From: Sphingobacteriaceae bacterium
GTDB taxonomy: Bacteria; Bacteroidota; Bacteroidia; B-17B0; Aurantibacillaceae
Assembly (NCBI GenBank): GCA_002319075.1
Contig: NVQB01000001.1
Location: forward strand, 806,001 to 870,000
Length of the DNA: 64,000 nucleotides
Direction of reading: 5' to 3'
The notes beneath the pieces were generated by a model. The model made no database searches. It worked only from the letters and a program-made list of their open reading frames with translations, and was not told where the DNA came from. A program made the translations under genes and the position numbers. Within the stretch, counting starts at the first letter, position 1. Every line of letters starts with the position of its first letter. Below, in pieces: positions 16,638 to 25,273 of this stretch.

Positions 16638-17201
16638 GTGGCTGACTTTCTTCAATTCTGTAATCAATTCTCTCCGCTTACTGAAGAAGCGACAGATGAA
16701 TTATTTAGAAATCTAAAAACGAAAACTTTTAAAAAAGGTGAATATTTATTGAAAACAGACGAAGTTTGTAAGCATCTAATTTTTATAAACGAAGGGCTTG
16801 CAAAATTATTTTTCATTAAAGATGGCAAAGAGTTCATAAATGTTTTTGCTGTAGAAAACAGGTTATTTAGCGCCTTTGAAAGCTATCTCACCCAAACGCC
16901 TTCTAATTTTATGCTACTTGCTTTGGAGGAAACAACGGTAACGCTTATCAGTTATGAAGAAATGGAGAGACTGTGCAAAAAACATCATTGTATGGAAACA
17001 TTCTTCCGAAAATTAGTCTCTGTTGCTGCTACTAAAATGACCAGGAGAATAAGTGAGATGCTTGAAGAAAATGCTACTAACCGTTACAACCAGTTTATAA
17101 AAGAAAATAGTGGAATCGTTCAACGTATCAGTCTGGGTGATTTAGCCAGCTATCTTGGTATTACACAACAATCATTAAGTAGAATTAGAGCCAAGAAGTG
17201 A
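16638..17201 (+). CDS. Crp/Fnr-family regulator
   Basis: 187 residues: a cyclic-nucleotide-binding-like beta roll (about 15-115, with KKGEYLLKTDEVCKHLIFINEGLAKLFF) and a C-terminal winged helix with RISLGDLASYLGITQQSLSRIRAKK. The canonical cAMP-contact residues are not evident, which is usual in Bacteroidota members. The start is GTG at 16638. The gene is followed at once by a YceI-family gene whose own -7 box lies just after the Crp stop, so they may be regulator and target. Confidence 0.92.
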   Translation: MADFLQFCNQFSPLTEEATDELFRNLKTKTFKKGEYLLKTDEVCKHLIFINEGLAKLFFIKDGKEFINVFAVENRLFSAFESYLTQTPSNFMLLALEETTVTLISYEEMERLCKKHHCMETFFRKLVSVAATKMTRRISEMLEENATNRYNQFIKENSGIVQRISLGDLASYLGITQQSLSRIRAKK

Positions 17202-17263
17202 TTTTTTACCATTTGGTAAAAGATAGTTCGTTTGCTGTGTGTAGGTTTGTAAAAAATATAATC

Positions 17264-17803
17264 ATGGCAGAAAATACAAATTCAAAATGGGTAATTGATC
17301 TTAATCATTCCGAGGTTCAATTCAAAGTAAAGCATCTAATGATCTCAAATGTTTCAGGCACTTTTAAATTATTTAATGGCGAAGTTCAAAGTGAAATCGA
17401 AGATTTTAATAATGCGAAAGTTAGTTTTGAAATTGACACGAACAGCATTGATACGAATCAGACAGAGCGTGATACACACCTCAAATCAACGCTTTTTTTG
17501 GATACGGAAAAATTTCCAAAAATAATTTTTGATGGATCTCTGCAAAAGAAAGATGCCGATTATGAGCTTATTGGTGACTTAACAATATGCGCAGTAAAGA
17601 AGCGTATTAAAATGGAAGTTGAACACACTGGAATCGGAAAAGGTAGGTTTAATGATACAAGAGCTGGATTTGAGGTAAATGGAAAAATCAATCGCAAAGA
17701 CTTTGGGCTTAATTTTGCATTGCTTACAGAAGCAGGAAGCATGGTTGTAGGTGAAGAAATAAAACTCCATTTTGATATACAACTTATAAAACAATCAACT
17801 TAA
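17264..17803 (+). CDS. YceI family lipid-binding protein
   Basis: 179 residues of the YceI lipocalin-like family: WVIDLNHSEVQFKVKHLMISNVSGTF at the N-terminus, then FEIDTNSIDTNQTERDTHLKSTLFLDTEKFPKIIF and DLTICAVKKRIKMEVEHTGIGKG. Members bind isoprenoid-type lipids; this one lacks a signal peptide and is presumably cytoplasmic, as in several Bacteroidota. The ATG at 17264 is chosen because TAGGTTTG at 17242-17249 is a -7 box that an earlier in-frame start (17198) would precede. A terminator follows at 17855. Confidence 0.92.
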   Translation: MAENTNSKWVIDLNHSEVQFKVKHLMISNVSGTFKLFNGEVQSEIEDFNNAKVSFEIDTNSIDTNQTERDTHLKSTLFLDTEKFPKIIFDGSLQKKDADYELIGDLTICAVKKRIKMEVEHTGIGKGRFNDTRAGFEVNGKINRKDFGLNFALLTEAGSMVVGEEIKLHFDIQLIKQST

Positions 17804-17854
17804 TTTTTGACTAATTATATTAAAACACATACATTACACTAAGCGATGTTCAAC

Positions 17855-17887
17855 AAAAAGTGCCGCCCTTGACAGGCAGCACTTTTT
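17855..17887. terminator. Intrinsic terminator after the YceI gene
   Basis: AAAAAGTGC (17855-17863) pairs with GCACTTTTT (17879-17887), with an inner GCC/GGC extension across one mismatch and a short loop. T runs occur on both strands, so it can also end the convergent NTF2-like transcript. Confidence 0.8.
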
Positions 17888-17994
17888 GAAAAAAATTCTA
17901 AAACTTTACAACCAAGGTAACCGCTAATTATACCGGCAATGTGATATCTTCTCTATCTGTAACACATGGTGATATAGCATTTGCAAGTGGTTTA

Positions 17995-18432
17995 CTATTT
18001 GACTTCGTTTTTTTCTTGCCAATTGAAATTTCCTATTCGCTTTGCGATAAGCCACCGGTTCTCAATACGAACATAATCGTCCTTGTAAATTGCCCCGATA
18101 GTGGTCTTCATTTTTTTGCCTTCCTCCCTGCCGATTAAGGTTATCAGGCAATAACAAGTTCCAGTAGCGTTATTACCATCTATAGTAACCACTTGCTGAC
18201 CGTTAAAATGGTAAACGGTTTCAAAGTCGTTAAGAAATTTGCCAAAGGCTTCTTCCATTTCTTTTCGGCCTTCCAGTTTTAAGATCGAAATCTCTCCAGC
18301 TAAAGTTTCTGCCACTGCATTTTCGGTAAATAGCTGCACTTGCTTGTTAAAATCTTTTTTATCTCCCAATATCGAAATGTTATCAATAAGTTCTTTGAGA
18401 GATATTTTATCCTCTATGTCTTTAAGATTCAT
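17995..18432 (-). CDS. NTF2-like / SnoaL-family protein
   Basis: 145 residues with the cone-shaped NTF2 fold pattern: two N-terminal helices (LKELIDNISILGDKKDFNKQVQLFTENAVAE), a helix around GRKEMEEAFGKFLNDF, and long C-terminal strands (VVTIDGNNATGTCYCLITLIGREEGKKMKTTIGAIYKDDYVRIENRWLIAKR). Such proteins are small-molecule isomerases, dehydratases or binding proteins. It precedes the MDR oxidoreductase gene in the opposite reading order (same strand, downstream of it), so the two could be co-transcribed across a weak hairpin at 18501-18526. Confidence 0.85.
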   Translation of the reverse strand: MNLKDIEDKISLKELIDNISILGDKKDFNKQVQLFTENAVAETLAGEISILKLEGRKEMEEAFGKFLNDFETVYHFNGQQVVTIDGNNATGTCYCLITLIGREEGKKMKTTIGAIYKDDYVRIENRWLIAKRIGNFNWQEKNEVK

Positions 18433-18500
18433 AATATTTTTTTTAATTATTGAAGCACAATAGCGATTTAGGTCGCGATTGTCCTATGAAATTGATAAAC

Positions 18501-18526
18501 AAAGGCTATCTCAAAACTGAGACAGC
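18501..18526 (-). terminator. Weak hairpin between MDR and NTF2-like genes
   Basis: GGCTATCTCA and TGAGACAGC form a stem with one mismatch and an AAAC loop just past the MDR oxidoreductase stop on the minus strand; a short T-rich tail follows in that direction. It is a possible weak terminator. Confidence 0.4.
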
Positions 18527-18545
18527 ATTGTAATAAAATAAATAA

Positions 18546-19595
18546 CTAGTCAACAACAGTAAGCACTATCTTGCCCTGAGTGTTGCCAAGGGCAGCTCTT
18601 TCGTGCGCTTTGCGAGCATCAGCCAGCTTAAACTCACTGTCAATGGCTACACGAATCGTTCCATCACTTAGCAAACGAGCGACCTCCGCAAGTTGAGCTC
18701 CGTTCGAACGCACCTGAGTTGCCGAGACTATTACACCTAGCTTCTTTGCCTCTTCGCTACCAGTGAAGCCTAATGGAAAAATGGGGAACAAAGCGCCTCC
18801 AGGCTTAAGTGTAAGTAAGAAACGACCCGTTGTAGGGCCACCAACTGCATCGATAACAAGATCAATATCATGCGTTACTTCATGGGCATTGGTTTTGGTA
18901 TAATCGATAAATTGGTCTATACCGAGCTCACGCAAGAACGCCTCTTGCTCACCAGAAGCCACCGCTATTACCTTAGCACCCTTCCACTTGGCCAATTGTA
19001 CTGCAAAATGCCCAACACCACCTGCTGCTCCGTTCACAAGTACTGTCTTGCCTTCTAGCGGCACAGGTTCATGTTTGTTTGGCTGTAGCGGATTCGGTTC
19101 ATTGTGACCTAGCTCTATCATAAACTGCCAAGCGGTAAGAAGCGACATTGGAACTCCTGCTGCATGTCTATGGTCTATTCCGGTTGGTTTAAGAGCAAGT
19201 TGTGACGCTGGAACGCTCACGTACTCCGCATATGCCTGGCTCTCGCCATAACTGGGGAAACGCACCATCGAATACACTTCGTCTCCAACAGAAAAGTCTT
19301 TGATATCATCAGCAACCGCCTCTACTACTCCCGAAATATCTGTCCCCAAGATTATAGGGAACGGAACCACTGGTTGCCATTCAGGAGGTAGCATCTTATA
19401 TCCGTCACGCAGATACCAATCGGGGGGATTGAGGCCAACAGCGTGAACGCGTACACGAACCTCACCTTGCTTCAACCCTGGAATCGGTGCATCTTCATAA
19501 CGCAGCACCTCAGGGCCACCGAACTCGTGCTGCCGAATCGCCTTCATTACCATTGTATTTTTAGTCTTATCTGCTTTGTTTTCAAATTTTTCCAT
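18546..19595 (-). CDS. MDR-family NADP-dependent oxidoreductase (quinone reductase type)
   Basis: 349 residues of the zinc-lacking medium-chain dehydrogenase/reductase group: MKAIRQHEFGGPEVLRYEDAPIP at the start, VHAVGLNPPDWYLRDG, the core ILGTDISGVVEAV, and the NADPH site VLVNGAAGGVGHFAVQLAKWKGAKVIAVAS. The usual Cys/His zinc ligands are absent, fitting a quinone or enone reductase. It is divergent from an HxlR regulator, and its promoter (TTG 19647-19649, 20-base spacer, TAACTTTG 19619-19626) interleaves with that gene's -7 box, so HxlR control is likely. An internal ATG about 16 codons in is an alternative start. Confidence 0.92.
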   Translation of the reverse strand: MEKFENKADKTKNTMVMKAIRQHEFGGPEVLRYEDAPIPGLKQGEVRVRVHAVGLNPPDWYLRDGYKMLPPEWQPVVPFPIILGTDISGVVEAVADDIKDFSVGDEVYSMVRFPSYGESQAYAEYVSVPASQLALKPTGIDHRHAAGVPMSLLTAWQFMIELGHNEPNPLQPNKHEPVPLEGKTVLVNGAAGGVGHFAVQLAKWKGAKVIAVASGEQEAFLRELGIDQFIDYTKTNAHEVTHDIDLVIDAVGGPTTGRFLLTLKPGGALFPIFPLGFTGSEEAKKLGVIVSATQVRSNGAQLAEVARLLSDGTIRVAIDSEFKLADARKAHERAALGNTQGKIVLTVVD

Positions 19596-19618
19596 TTTAT
19601 TTTATTTTTAATGAGGTG

Positions 19619-19676
19619 CAAAGTTAAATCATTAGTATCTTTGTGGCAAGTATGTACTTATTTGTACCCTATATAC
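19619..19676. promoter_or_regulatory. Interleaved divergent promoters and likely HxlR operator
   Basis: On the minus strand TTG (19647-19649), 20 bases and TAACTTTG (19619-19626) drive the oxidoreductase. On the plus strand TATCTTTG (19636-19643) lies inside that spacer and would drive the HxlR gene. Adjacent bases hold dyads GTACTTATTTGTAC (19654-19667) and a TATAC/GTATG-rich stretch, plausible HxlR sites. The promoters overlap, so only one can be occupied at a time. Confidence 0.65.
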
Positions 19677-19723
19677 TAAAAGGTATGTAATGCTGATTAC
19701 CAAGTAGATAAATTAGTATAAAA

Positions 19724-20065
19724 ATGAAAAATAAATTAGAAATTTCAACAACGCCACAAATGTGTGGTGTTGATTATGCTTTTAAACGCATCGGTGGAAA
19801 ATATAAAGGACGAATTCTGTGGCATTTGAAATCAAAAGCTGTACTTAGATATGGTGAGTTGAAGAGGACTATACCTGATATTACTACTAAAATGCTTACC
19901 CAAACTTTGCGAGAATTGGAAGACGATAAATTAATAATTCGAAAAGTATTTCACGAAGTCCCGCCCAAAGTAGAATATTCCTTGAGCGACACAGGGCGTG
20001 AATTAATTCCGTTTATAAAACATCTACATAATTGGGGCAATAAACAATTAGAAAAAGGATTGTAA
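19724..20065 (+). CDS. HxlR-family regulator
   Basis: 113 residues forming one HxlR winged helix: CGVDYAFKRIGGKYKGRILWHL, then RYGELKRTIPDITTKMLTQTLRELEDDKLIIRKVFHEVPPKVEYSLSDTG, the standard family core. HxlR proteins respond to aldehydes, quinones or disulfide stress in characterised cases. It is divergent from the MDR oxidoreductase and shares an overlapping promoter region with it, so that gene is the probable target. Confidence 0.93.
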   Translation: MKNKLEISTTPQMCGVDYAFKRIGGKYKGRILWHLKSKAVLRYGELKRTIPDITTKMLTQTLRELEDDKLIIRKVFHEVPPKVEYSLSDTGRELIPFIKHLHNWGNKQLEKGL

Positions 20066-20115
20066 AAAATAATAGTTTGCTTTATCCTGAAAGGTATTGT
20101 ATAGACTTTATTTTT

Positions 20116-20171
20116 GAACACAACAAACGTGGATTTGGATACAACCCTATAATCCTACGACTATAAATTTG
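20116..20171 (+). promoter_or_regulatory. AraC-type direct-repeat operator and -7 box, operon at 20197
   Basis: GAACACAAC (20116-20124) and GGATACAAC (20137-20145) are direct repeats whose starts are 21 bp apart. TAAATTTG at 20164-20171 is the -7 box; its final G is 34 bp after the start of the second repeat. The same geometry recurs at 35320, 37604, 39868 and 41758, each before an operon that ends with a paralogous AraC gene. Confidence 0.7.
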
Positions 20172-20196
20172 CATCATAAAATTTTAAATAAATTAA

Positions 20197-20610
20197 ATGA
20201 TGAAAAAAACAATTCTAGCAATCTTGATGCTATATGCATCAATACTTTCTGCACAACAATTCAAACTCGAAATCGTTGTAACTGGTTTCAAAAACGATAA
20301 AGGAAACGCATTTATTGGATTATACAATACAAAAGAAAGTTTCATGAAGGAAGGTTTTAAATCTGCTACAACTATTGTGAAAAACAAAATAACGTATGCA
20401 GTTTTTAACGATTTGCCAAAAGGAGTTTACGCAGTATCGTTGATTCATGACGAAAATTCAAACGGAAAACTAGAAACTAATTTCTTTGGAATACCCAAGG
20501 AGGGCTTCGGTATATCAAACGATGCAAAAGGTTTTATGGGACCTCCAAAATACGAAGATGCCAAATTTGAGCTTACATCTGATAAGCGAATATCAATAAA
20601 AATTCAATAG
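20197..20610 (+). CDS. DUF2141 family exported protein
   Basis: 137 residues with a signal peptide (MKKTILAILMLYASILSAQQ) and a DUF2141 domain: FKLEIVVTGFKNDKGNAFIGLYN, ESFMKEGFKSATTIVKN, then GVYAVSLIHDENSNGKLETNFFGIPKEGFGISNDAKGFMGPPKYEDAKF. This is an extracytoplasmic beta-sandwich family of unknown function. ATG codons at 20197 and 20200 are both possible. It opens the first of the AraC-terminated operons (DUF2141, NAD(P)-binding, DUF2147, AraC). Confidence 0.88.
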   Translation: MMKKTILAILMLYASILSAQQFKLEIVVTGFKNDKGNAFIGLYNTKESFMKEGFKSATTIVKNKITYAVFNDLPKGVYAVSLIHDENSNGKLETNFFGIPKEGFGISNDAKGFMGPPKYEDAKFELTSDKRISIKIQ

Positions 20611-20694
20611 CATTATTGAATTTAAAAAAATGGTGTTTGCCTTTTATTCATTAAACACAATACTCCTAATATTAATAAACTTAAATAAAAAAAG

Positions 20695-21675
20695 ATGAAA
20701 ATAGTTGTAACAGGTTCAGTAGGTAATATAAGTAAGCCACTAATTATTCAATTAGTCAAACAAGGTCATACGGTAACTGTAATAAGCAGTTCTAATGATA
20801 GAAAAAATGAAATCGAAGCATTAGGCGCAAATGCTTCAATAGGTAAGATCGAAGATGTAAATTTTTTAATACAAACATTTTCAGGCCATGATGCTGTATA
20901 TTGTATGCTTCCTCCATTCAACTTTTTTGGAAATAAAAATCTTGATTACAAAAAAGACGCTTTATTGATTGCGAATAACTATGCACAAGCTATTCAAAAA
21001 GCTGATATAAAAAAGGTAGTTCATCTTAGCAGTGTTGGTGCGGAAAAAGAAACAGGGACAGGTCTTTTGGTTTTTCATAATATTGTTGAGAATGTATTAA
21101 AAAAATTGCCTTCAGATATTTCTATTACACACATACGTCCAGTTTCTTTTGATTATAATGTGTATTCCTTTATGGATATGATAAAAGGAAGAGGTTTTTT
21201 AGCGGGTTTTGTGGGGAAAATAATTTACTTACAGCATTACGGAATTAAAGGATTATTAAAAGGCTATTCAGGAATTATTTTATCTAATTATGGAGCTAAT
21301 GACATGATTCCTTGGGTTTCTCCTATTGATATTGCTTCTGCAATAGCAGAAGAATTTTCATTAACACAATCCGGACGTAAAATTAGATATGTAGTAAGTG
21401 AAGAGCTAACGTGTCAGCAAGTAGCAACTATTTTAGGTAATGCAGTTGGTAAGCCTTATTTAAAATGGGTTCTTATAAGCGATAAGCAAATGACAAGTGC
21501 AATAAAACAATTTGGCGCATCCGATGTTATAGCCAATGAACTTACTGAAATGAATATTACTATGCACAATGGCAATTTGTTTGAAGATTACTATAAAAAT
21601 AAACCGAAAACGTTGGGGAAAGTAAAAATGAAAGACTTTGCTAAAGAGTTCGCAACAAAATATAAAAACTCATGA
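20695..21675 (+). CDS. NmrA-like NAD(P)-binding protein
   Basis: 326-residue atypical short-chain dehydrogenase of the NmrA/NAD(P)H-binding type. Nucleotide motif VVTGSVGNISKPLI is at the start, followed by HTVTVISSSNDRKNEIEALGANASIGKIEDVNFL. VVHLSSVGAEKETGTG and SDISITHIRPVSF are further family signatures. There is no SDR Tyr-x3-Lys catalytic pair in the usual place, so it may be a redox sensor or a quinone reductase. It is a clear paralog of the protein at 35415, and the next gene overlaps its stop by 4 bp. Confidence 0.88.
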   Translation: MKIVVTGSVGNISKPLIIQLVKQGHTVTVISSSNDRKNEIEALGANASIGKIEDVNFLIQTFSGHDAVYCMLPPFNFFGNKNLDYKKDALLIANNYAQAIQKADIKKVVHLSSVGAEKETGTGLLVFHNIVENVLKKLPSDISITHIRPVSFDYNVYSFMDMIKGRGFLAGFVGKIIYLQHYGIKGLLKGYSGIILSNYGANDMIPWVSPIDIASAIAEEFSLTQSGRKIRYVVSEELTCQQVATILGNAVGKPYLKWVLISDKQMTSAIKQFGASDVIANELTEMNITMHNGNLFEDYYKNKPKTLGKVKMKDFAKEFATKYKNS

Positions 21676-22127
21676 AGCATATTCTAATAGTAATATCAAT
21701 TTTAAATATGACATATAGTTCACTTGCACAAGAAAATGCAGATAAAATCATTGGCACTTGGTTTAGCAAAGTAAAAGAAGGTAAAGTATTGATTTATAAA
21801 AACGGGGATGAGTATTTCGGAAAATTGATCTATTTGAAAAACTCAATGGATAGCAATGGAAACCCTGTTTTAGATAGTAATAATCCCGATAGTATAAAAC
21901 GAAAACTACCGTTAGTCGGCGTTGTATTTTTGACTAATTTCATTTACGATGCCAAAACAAATAGATGGAAAGGTAAATTGTATGACTATGATGGTGCAAA
22001 TGGTAACACCTACGATTCATTTATAACAATTGAAAAGGATGACACATTAAATATAAAAGGTTTTTGGGGATTGTCATTTTTCGGGTTGAATCGCGGCCTT
22101 ACACTATCGAAAGTTAAAGAAGATTGA
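21672..22127 (+). CDS. DUF2147 family exported protein
   Basis: 151 residues with signal peptide (MKHILIVISILNMTYSSLAQ) and a DUF2147 domain: IIGTWFSKVKEGKVLIYKNGDEYFGKLIYLKN, then KLPLVGVVFLTNFIYDAKTNRWKGKLYDYDGANGNTYDSFITIEKDDTLNIKGFWGLSFFGLNRGLTL. Periplasmic or outer-membrane lipocalin-like protein of unknown role. The ATG overlaps the stop of the upstream NAD(P)-binding gene, showing translational coupling. A related DUF2147 protein occurs at 33307. Confidence 0.88.
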   Translation: MKHILIVISILNMTYSSLAQENADKIIGTWFSKVKEGKVLIYKNGDEYFGKLIYLKNSMDSNGNPVLDSNNPDSIKRKLPLVGVVFLTNFIYDAKTNRWKGKLYDYDGANGNTYDSFITIEKDDTLNIKGFWGLSFFGLNRGLTLSKVKED

Positions 22128-22157
22128 TTTACCTTTACTTAAAATAGATTATTTAAT

Positions 22158-23078
22158 ATGGAAAACCTACCACCTTATCGCATTAAATCTATAAAAGACT
22201 ATCATCAAATACTTGGGCTGTCAAAACCTGAACACCCTTTGGTAAGTGTTGTAAATCTTGAAGAAATAAAACCATATATAGGCGAAGAAAAAGTAAAAGT
22301 TGTTTTCGACTTTTATATGATTTCACTAAAAAAAATAGTGAATGGAAATGTGAAATACAGTTATGGTCAGCAACAGTATGATTTTGATGAAGGAATTTTA
22401 TTTTATATAGCACCAGATCAAGTGTTTTCTTTCCAGGCAGATGATGATTTTAAAAGTAGCGGCTTTGTGTTACTTGTGCATCCTGATTTCTTATGGGGGA
22501 CTTCACTAGCTAAGCTCATTAAAAATTATGAATTTTTTAATTATTCTGCAAATGAAGCTCTATTTGTATCAGAGAAAGAAGAAACTATTCTAAACAACAT
22601 TATTAAAAATATTGAGCAGGAGTATCATTCTAATATTGACAAGTTTAGTGAAAGCATTATTATTTCGCAATTAGAATCCTTGTTCAATTATTCAGACCGA
22701 TTTTACCAACGGCAATTTCTTACTCGTAAAATAAGTAATCATCAGATCCTTGACCGATTAGAAAAGTTGCTTGATGATTATTTCAAAAATGATGATTTAC
22801 TTAAAAGTGGTTTACCTACCGTACAGTTTTTAGCTAATCAATTAAGCACTTCTCCAAACTACCTAAGTGGTGTTCTTAAAACACTCACCGGGCAAAATAC
22901 ACAACAACTCATTCATTCCAAATTAATAGAAAAAGCTAAGGAAAAATTGTCAACTACAAACTTAACTGTAAGTGAAATTGCTTATGAATTGGGATTTGAG
23001 TATTCGCAATCCTTTAGCAAATTATTTAAAACAAAAACTAAACTTTCTCCTTTGGAGTTTAGGGCGAAATTTAACTAA
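22158..23078 (+). CDS. AraC-family regulator, paralog family member 1
   Basis: 306 residues. N-terminal half begins YRIKSIKDYHQILGLSKPEHPLVSVVN, the signature of a five-member paralog family in this window (also 36615, 38852, 40817, 42531). The C-terminal double HTH reads LPTVQFLANQLSTSPNYLSGVLKTLTGQNTQQLIHSKLIEKAKEKL and LTVSEIAYELGFEYSQSFSKLFKTKTKLSPLEFR. It is the last gene of the operon begun at 20197, whose promoter carries 21-bp-spaced direct repeats, so it probably controls its own operon. Its 3' end overlaps a convergent AraC gene by 8 bp. Confidence 0.93.
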   Translation: MENLPPYRIKSIKDYHQILGLSKPEHPLVSVVNLEEIKPYIGEEKVKVVFDFYMISLKKIVNGNVKYSYGQQQYDFDEGILFYIAPDQVFSFQADDDFKSSGFVLLVHPDFLWGTSLAKLIKNYEFFNYSANEALFVSEKEETILNNIIKNIEQEYHSNIDKFSESIIISQLESLFNYSDRFYQRQFLTRKISNHQILDRLEKLLDDYFKNDDLLKSGLPTVQFLANQLSTSPNYLSGVLKTLTGQNTQQLIHSKLIEKAKEKLSTTNLTVSEIAYELGFEYSQSFSKLFKTKTKLSPLEFRAKFN

Positions 23079-24036
23079 TCATCAAACTACCCTGATACTT
23101 CTTGGGCTTCACACCTATATGTTTCTCAAATTCCCTACTAAAATGACTAAGATTGGTAAATCCTAAATCATAACCCACTTCTGATACATTTTTGCCCGCT
23201 TCTTTCAACAATCTTGCGGCTTCCTTCATACGTACAAGTTGGAAATAGTCGTAAATGCTCATGCCAAAAACTTGAGTAAATAGTTTCCTAAGTTTTATTT
23301 CATTCATGCAGGCAATGGCTTTTAACTCCGTAAGAGAAGGTGCTATATCAAGATGAGCTATCAATCTATCTCTTACTTTATATAGGTTCTCAATTTCAAT
23401 GGGTTTCAGACTTTGAAATGAAACTTGTTCTCTTTTGTCAAGACTGCGAAAAAGTAAATACAGGAGTTCAATGGCTTTTAATTTAAAATGAAATTTTGAT
23501 AGACTTTCATCTTTTTTAGAGTTTACCATTTCATTTATTATTCGTAACACATCATCAGACATAAACTCTTCCATAACAAAACTATCCTTACTTGACAACA
23601 GGTACGCGAATTTTTCCGCATCTTCTTTTAAAAAAGCCTTGAGATAATCAGTACAAATAAGTATCCCTACATGTTTCATGTGAGTATTTTTATGGAAAGT
23701 ATGTTCTTGGGTACTATTCATTGGGATTACTTTCACATGTGGTAATTCTTCCTTAATTCTAATAGAAGAGTTTTGATCCAGTTCATCTTTAAAAAAATTA
23801 TGAAAAGAAAAAAAAATTCCATTTTTAATTGTCTTAATATTTTCAAAACGATGTTTGAAATTTTTCTTTACAATATATGACCTTATGGTTAATAATAAAT
23901 CCGGTACAAAATCATAGACTTCAAAAACTTTTATTTCAAATTTTTTAAATTCTGCGGTCAATTCTTGGGGAGTATCTTTGCCTAATGCATTGACAAATTT
24001 AATGATTGAATTATCTATATTTGACGGCTTCTTCAT
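23071..24036 (-). CDS. AraC-family regulator of a different subfamily
   Basis: 321 residues with an N-terminal effector region (about 30-200) and a C-terminal AraC HTH: IAHLDIAPSLTELKAIACMNEIKLRKLFTQVFGMSIYDYFQLVRMKEAARLLKEAGKNVSEVGYDLGFTNLSHFSREFEKHIGVKPKKY. This C-terminal form resembles the PchR/iron-type regulators more than the paralog family next to it. It is divergent from the flavin monooxygenase at 24125, its probable target; the intervening 88 bases hold direct repeats 21 bp apart. Its stop overlaps the convergent AraC gene. Confidence 0.92.
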   Translation of the reverse strand: MKKPSNIDNSIIKFVNALGKDTPQELTAEFKKFEIKVFEVYDFVPDLLLTIRSYIVKKNFKHRFENIKTIKNGIFFSFHNFFKDELDQNSSIRIKEELPHVKVIPMNSTQEHTFHKNTHMKHVGILICTDYLKAFLKEDAEKFAYLLSSKDSFVMEEFMSDDVLRIINEMVNSKKDESLSKFHFKLKAIELLYLLFRSLDKREQVSFQSLKPIEIENLYKVRDRLIAHLDIAPSLTELKAIACMNEIKLRKLFTQVFGMSIYDYFQLVRMKEAARLLKEAGKNVSEVGYDLGFTNLSHFSREFEKHIGVKPKKYQGSLMIS

Positions 24037-24046
24037 TTCGTTTTAC

Positions 24047-24101
24047 GACTATTTTATTATTTTTTAAGGTTATTTTATACGCAAAAATACAAATAATTTT
24101 G
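24047..24101. promoter_or_regulatory. Divergent promoter region with 21-bp-spaced repeats
   Basis: GACTATTTT (24047-24055) and GGTTATTTT (24068-24076) are direct repeats with starts 21 bp apart, resembling the AraC sites elsewhere. The plus-strand -7 box TAATTTTG ends in G at 24101, 33 bp after the second repeat starts. On the minus strand TATTTTTG (complement at 24082-24089) can serve the AraC gene. Confidence 0.5.
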
Positions 24102-24124
24102 TGTTATAATAAAAACAAACAAAA

Positions 24125-25225
24125 ATGAAAAAAACAGTATTGATATCAGGAGCAAGCATTGCAGGGCTAACAATGGCGTATTGGATGAATAAATATGGTT
24201 ACAAAGTAGCCGTAGTAGAAATTGGCTCAGCACCGCGTATGGGTGGAACACCCATAGATGTGAGAGGCGATTCATTGGATACCGCCATGCGCATGGGGAT
24301 AATCGATGAGCTAAAAGCTGCAAAACTTCCTACAATGGGTATGGAATTCATGAACGCAGAGAGTTTAGTAGAGGGAAGGATGCTTGTCGATGAAATATCT
24401 ATTAGACCGGGTGAAGATATTGAAATCAGACGAGATGATTTAGTGAATATCATATATGCAAATACACAAGAAGGTATTGAGTATAAGTTTAGTAATCAAA
24501 TAAAAAAGATTGAACAAAGTAATGATGCAGTTATAGTTACGTTTAATGATGAAAAGTGTGAATCTTATGATCTTTTAATAGGTGCTGATGGGCTTCACTC
24601 AGGCGTAAGAAAATTAGTTTTTGGGCCTGAGGAGCAGTTTACCAATTTCTTAAATTTCTATTTTACAATTATGCAGGTGGACGAAAGTTTTGGTAAAATA
24701 AACACAGGGCAAGTGTTCAATACCCCAAATCACATGGCAACAATATACTTTTATAATAGAGGTTTTGCTGACGCTCTATTAGCTTTTAAATCACCTCATA
24801 AAATTGCTTATGATTTTAGAGATACCGAAGCACAAAAAAAAATAGTTATAGATGCTTTTAAAAACGTAGGGTGGAAAGTGCCACAACTTCTTGAGGTAAT
24901 TAAAAACGCCAAAAACTTTTATTTCGACCAAGGTTGTCAAATAAAAATGCCAACCTGGACGAATGGAAGGGTCGCATTAATTGGTGACGCAGGTTATGCC
25001 CCCGCATTCCCCACTGGTATGGGAGTGACTTTAGCTATGCAAGGAGCAACGGCTCTGGCAGATGCAATTGCTAGTAGTGATGATTATAAAATTGCATTTC
25101 AGAAATACAACGAATCATTTAGGCCATTCGTTGATTCTTTGCAGGCAACAGTCTATAAAGGCATTGAATTTCTTTTGCCCGAAACACAAGAAGCAATAGA
25201 CGCAAGGAATAAAGCAATGAATTAA
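24125..25225 (+). CDS. FAD-dependent monooxygenase
   Basis: 366-residue class A flavoprotein hydroxylase. FAD-binding dinucleotide motif SGASIAGLTMAYWMNKYGYKVAVVE lies at the N-terminus, DG-type motif YDLLIGADGLHSGVRKL near residue 155, and the second FAD motif GRVALIGDAGYAPAFPTGMGVTLAMQGATALADAI near 280. Such enzymes hydroxylate aromatic or polyketide-like compounds with NAD(P)H and oxygen; the substrate is unknown. It is divergent from an AraC regulator. The small membrane protein at 25274 follows 48 bases later and may be co-transcribed. Confidence 0.92.
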   Translation: MKKTVLISGASIAGLTMAYWMNKYGYKVAVVEIGSAPRMGGTPIDVRGDSLDTAMRMGIIDELKAAKLPTMGMEFMNAESLVEGRMLVDEISIRPGEDIEIRRDDLVNIIYANTQEGIEYKFSNQIKKIEQSNDAVIVTFNDEKCESYDLLIGADGLHSGVRKLVFGPEEQFTNFLNFYFTIMQVDESFGKINTGQVFNTPNHMATIYFYNRGFADALLAFKSPHKIAYDFRDTEAQKKIVIDAFKNVGWKVPQLLEVIKNAKNFYFDQGCQIKMPTWTNGRVALIGDAGYAPAFPTGMGVTLAMQGATALADAIASSDDYKIAFQKYNESFRPFVDSLQATVYKGIEFLLPETQEAIDARNKAMN

Positions 25226-25273
25226 AAGAGTGTATTCAGTTAAATCATAATTAAATTATTAAAAATAAATAGG

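Noticed and set aside
17560-17794. Minus-strand frames opposite the YceI gene
   Set aside because: They are antisense shadows of a well-supported coding region.
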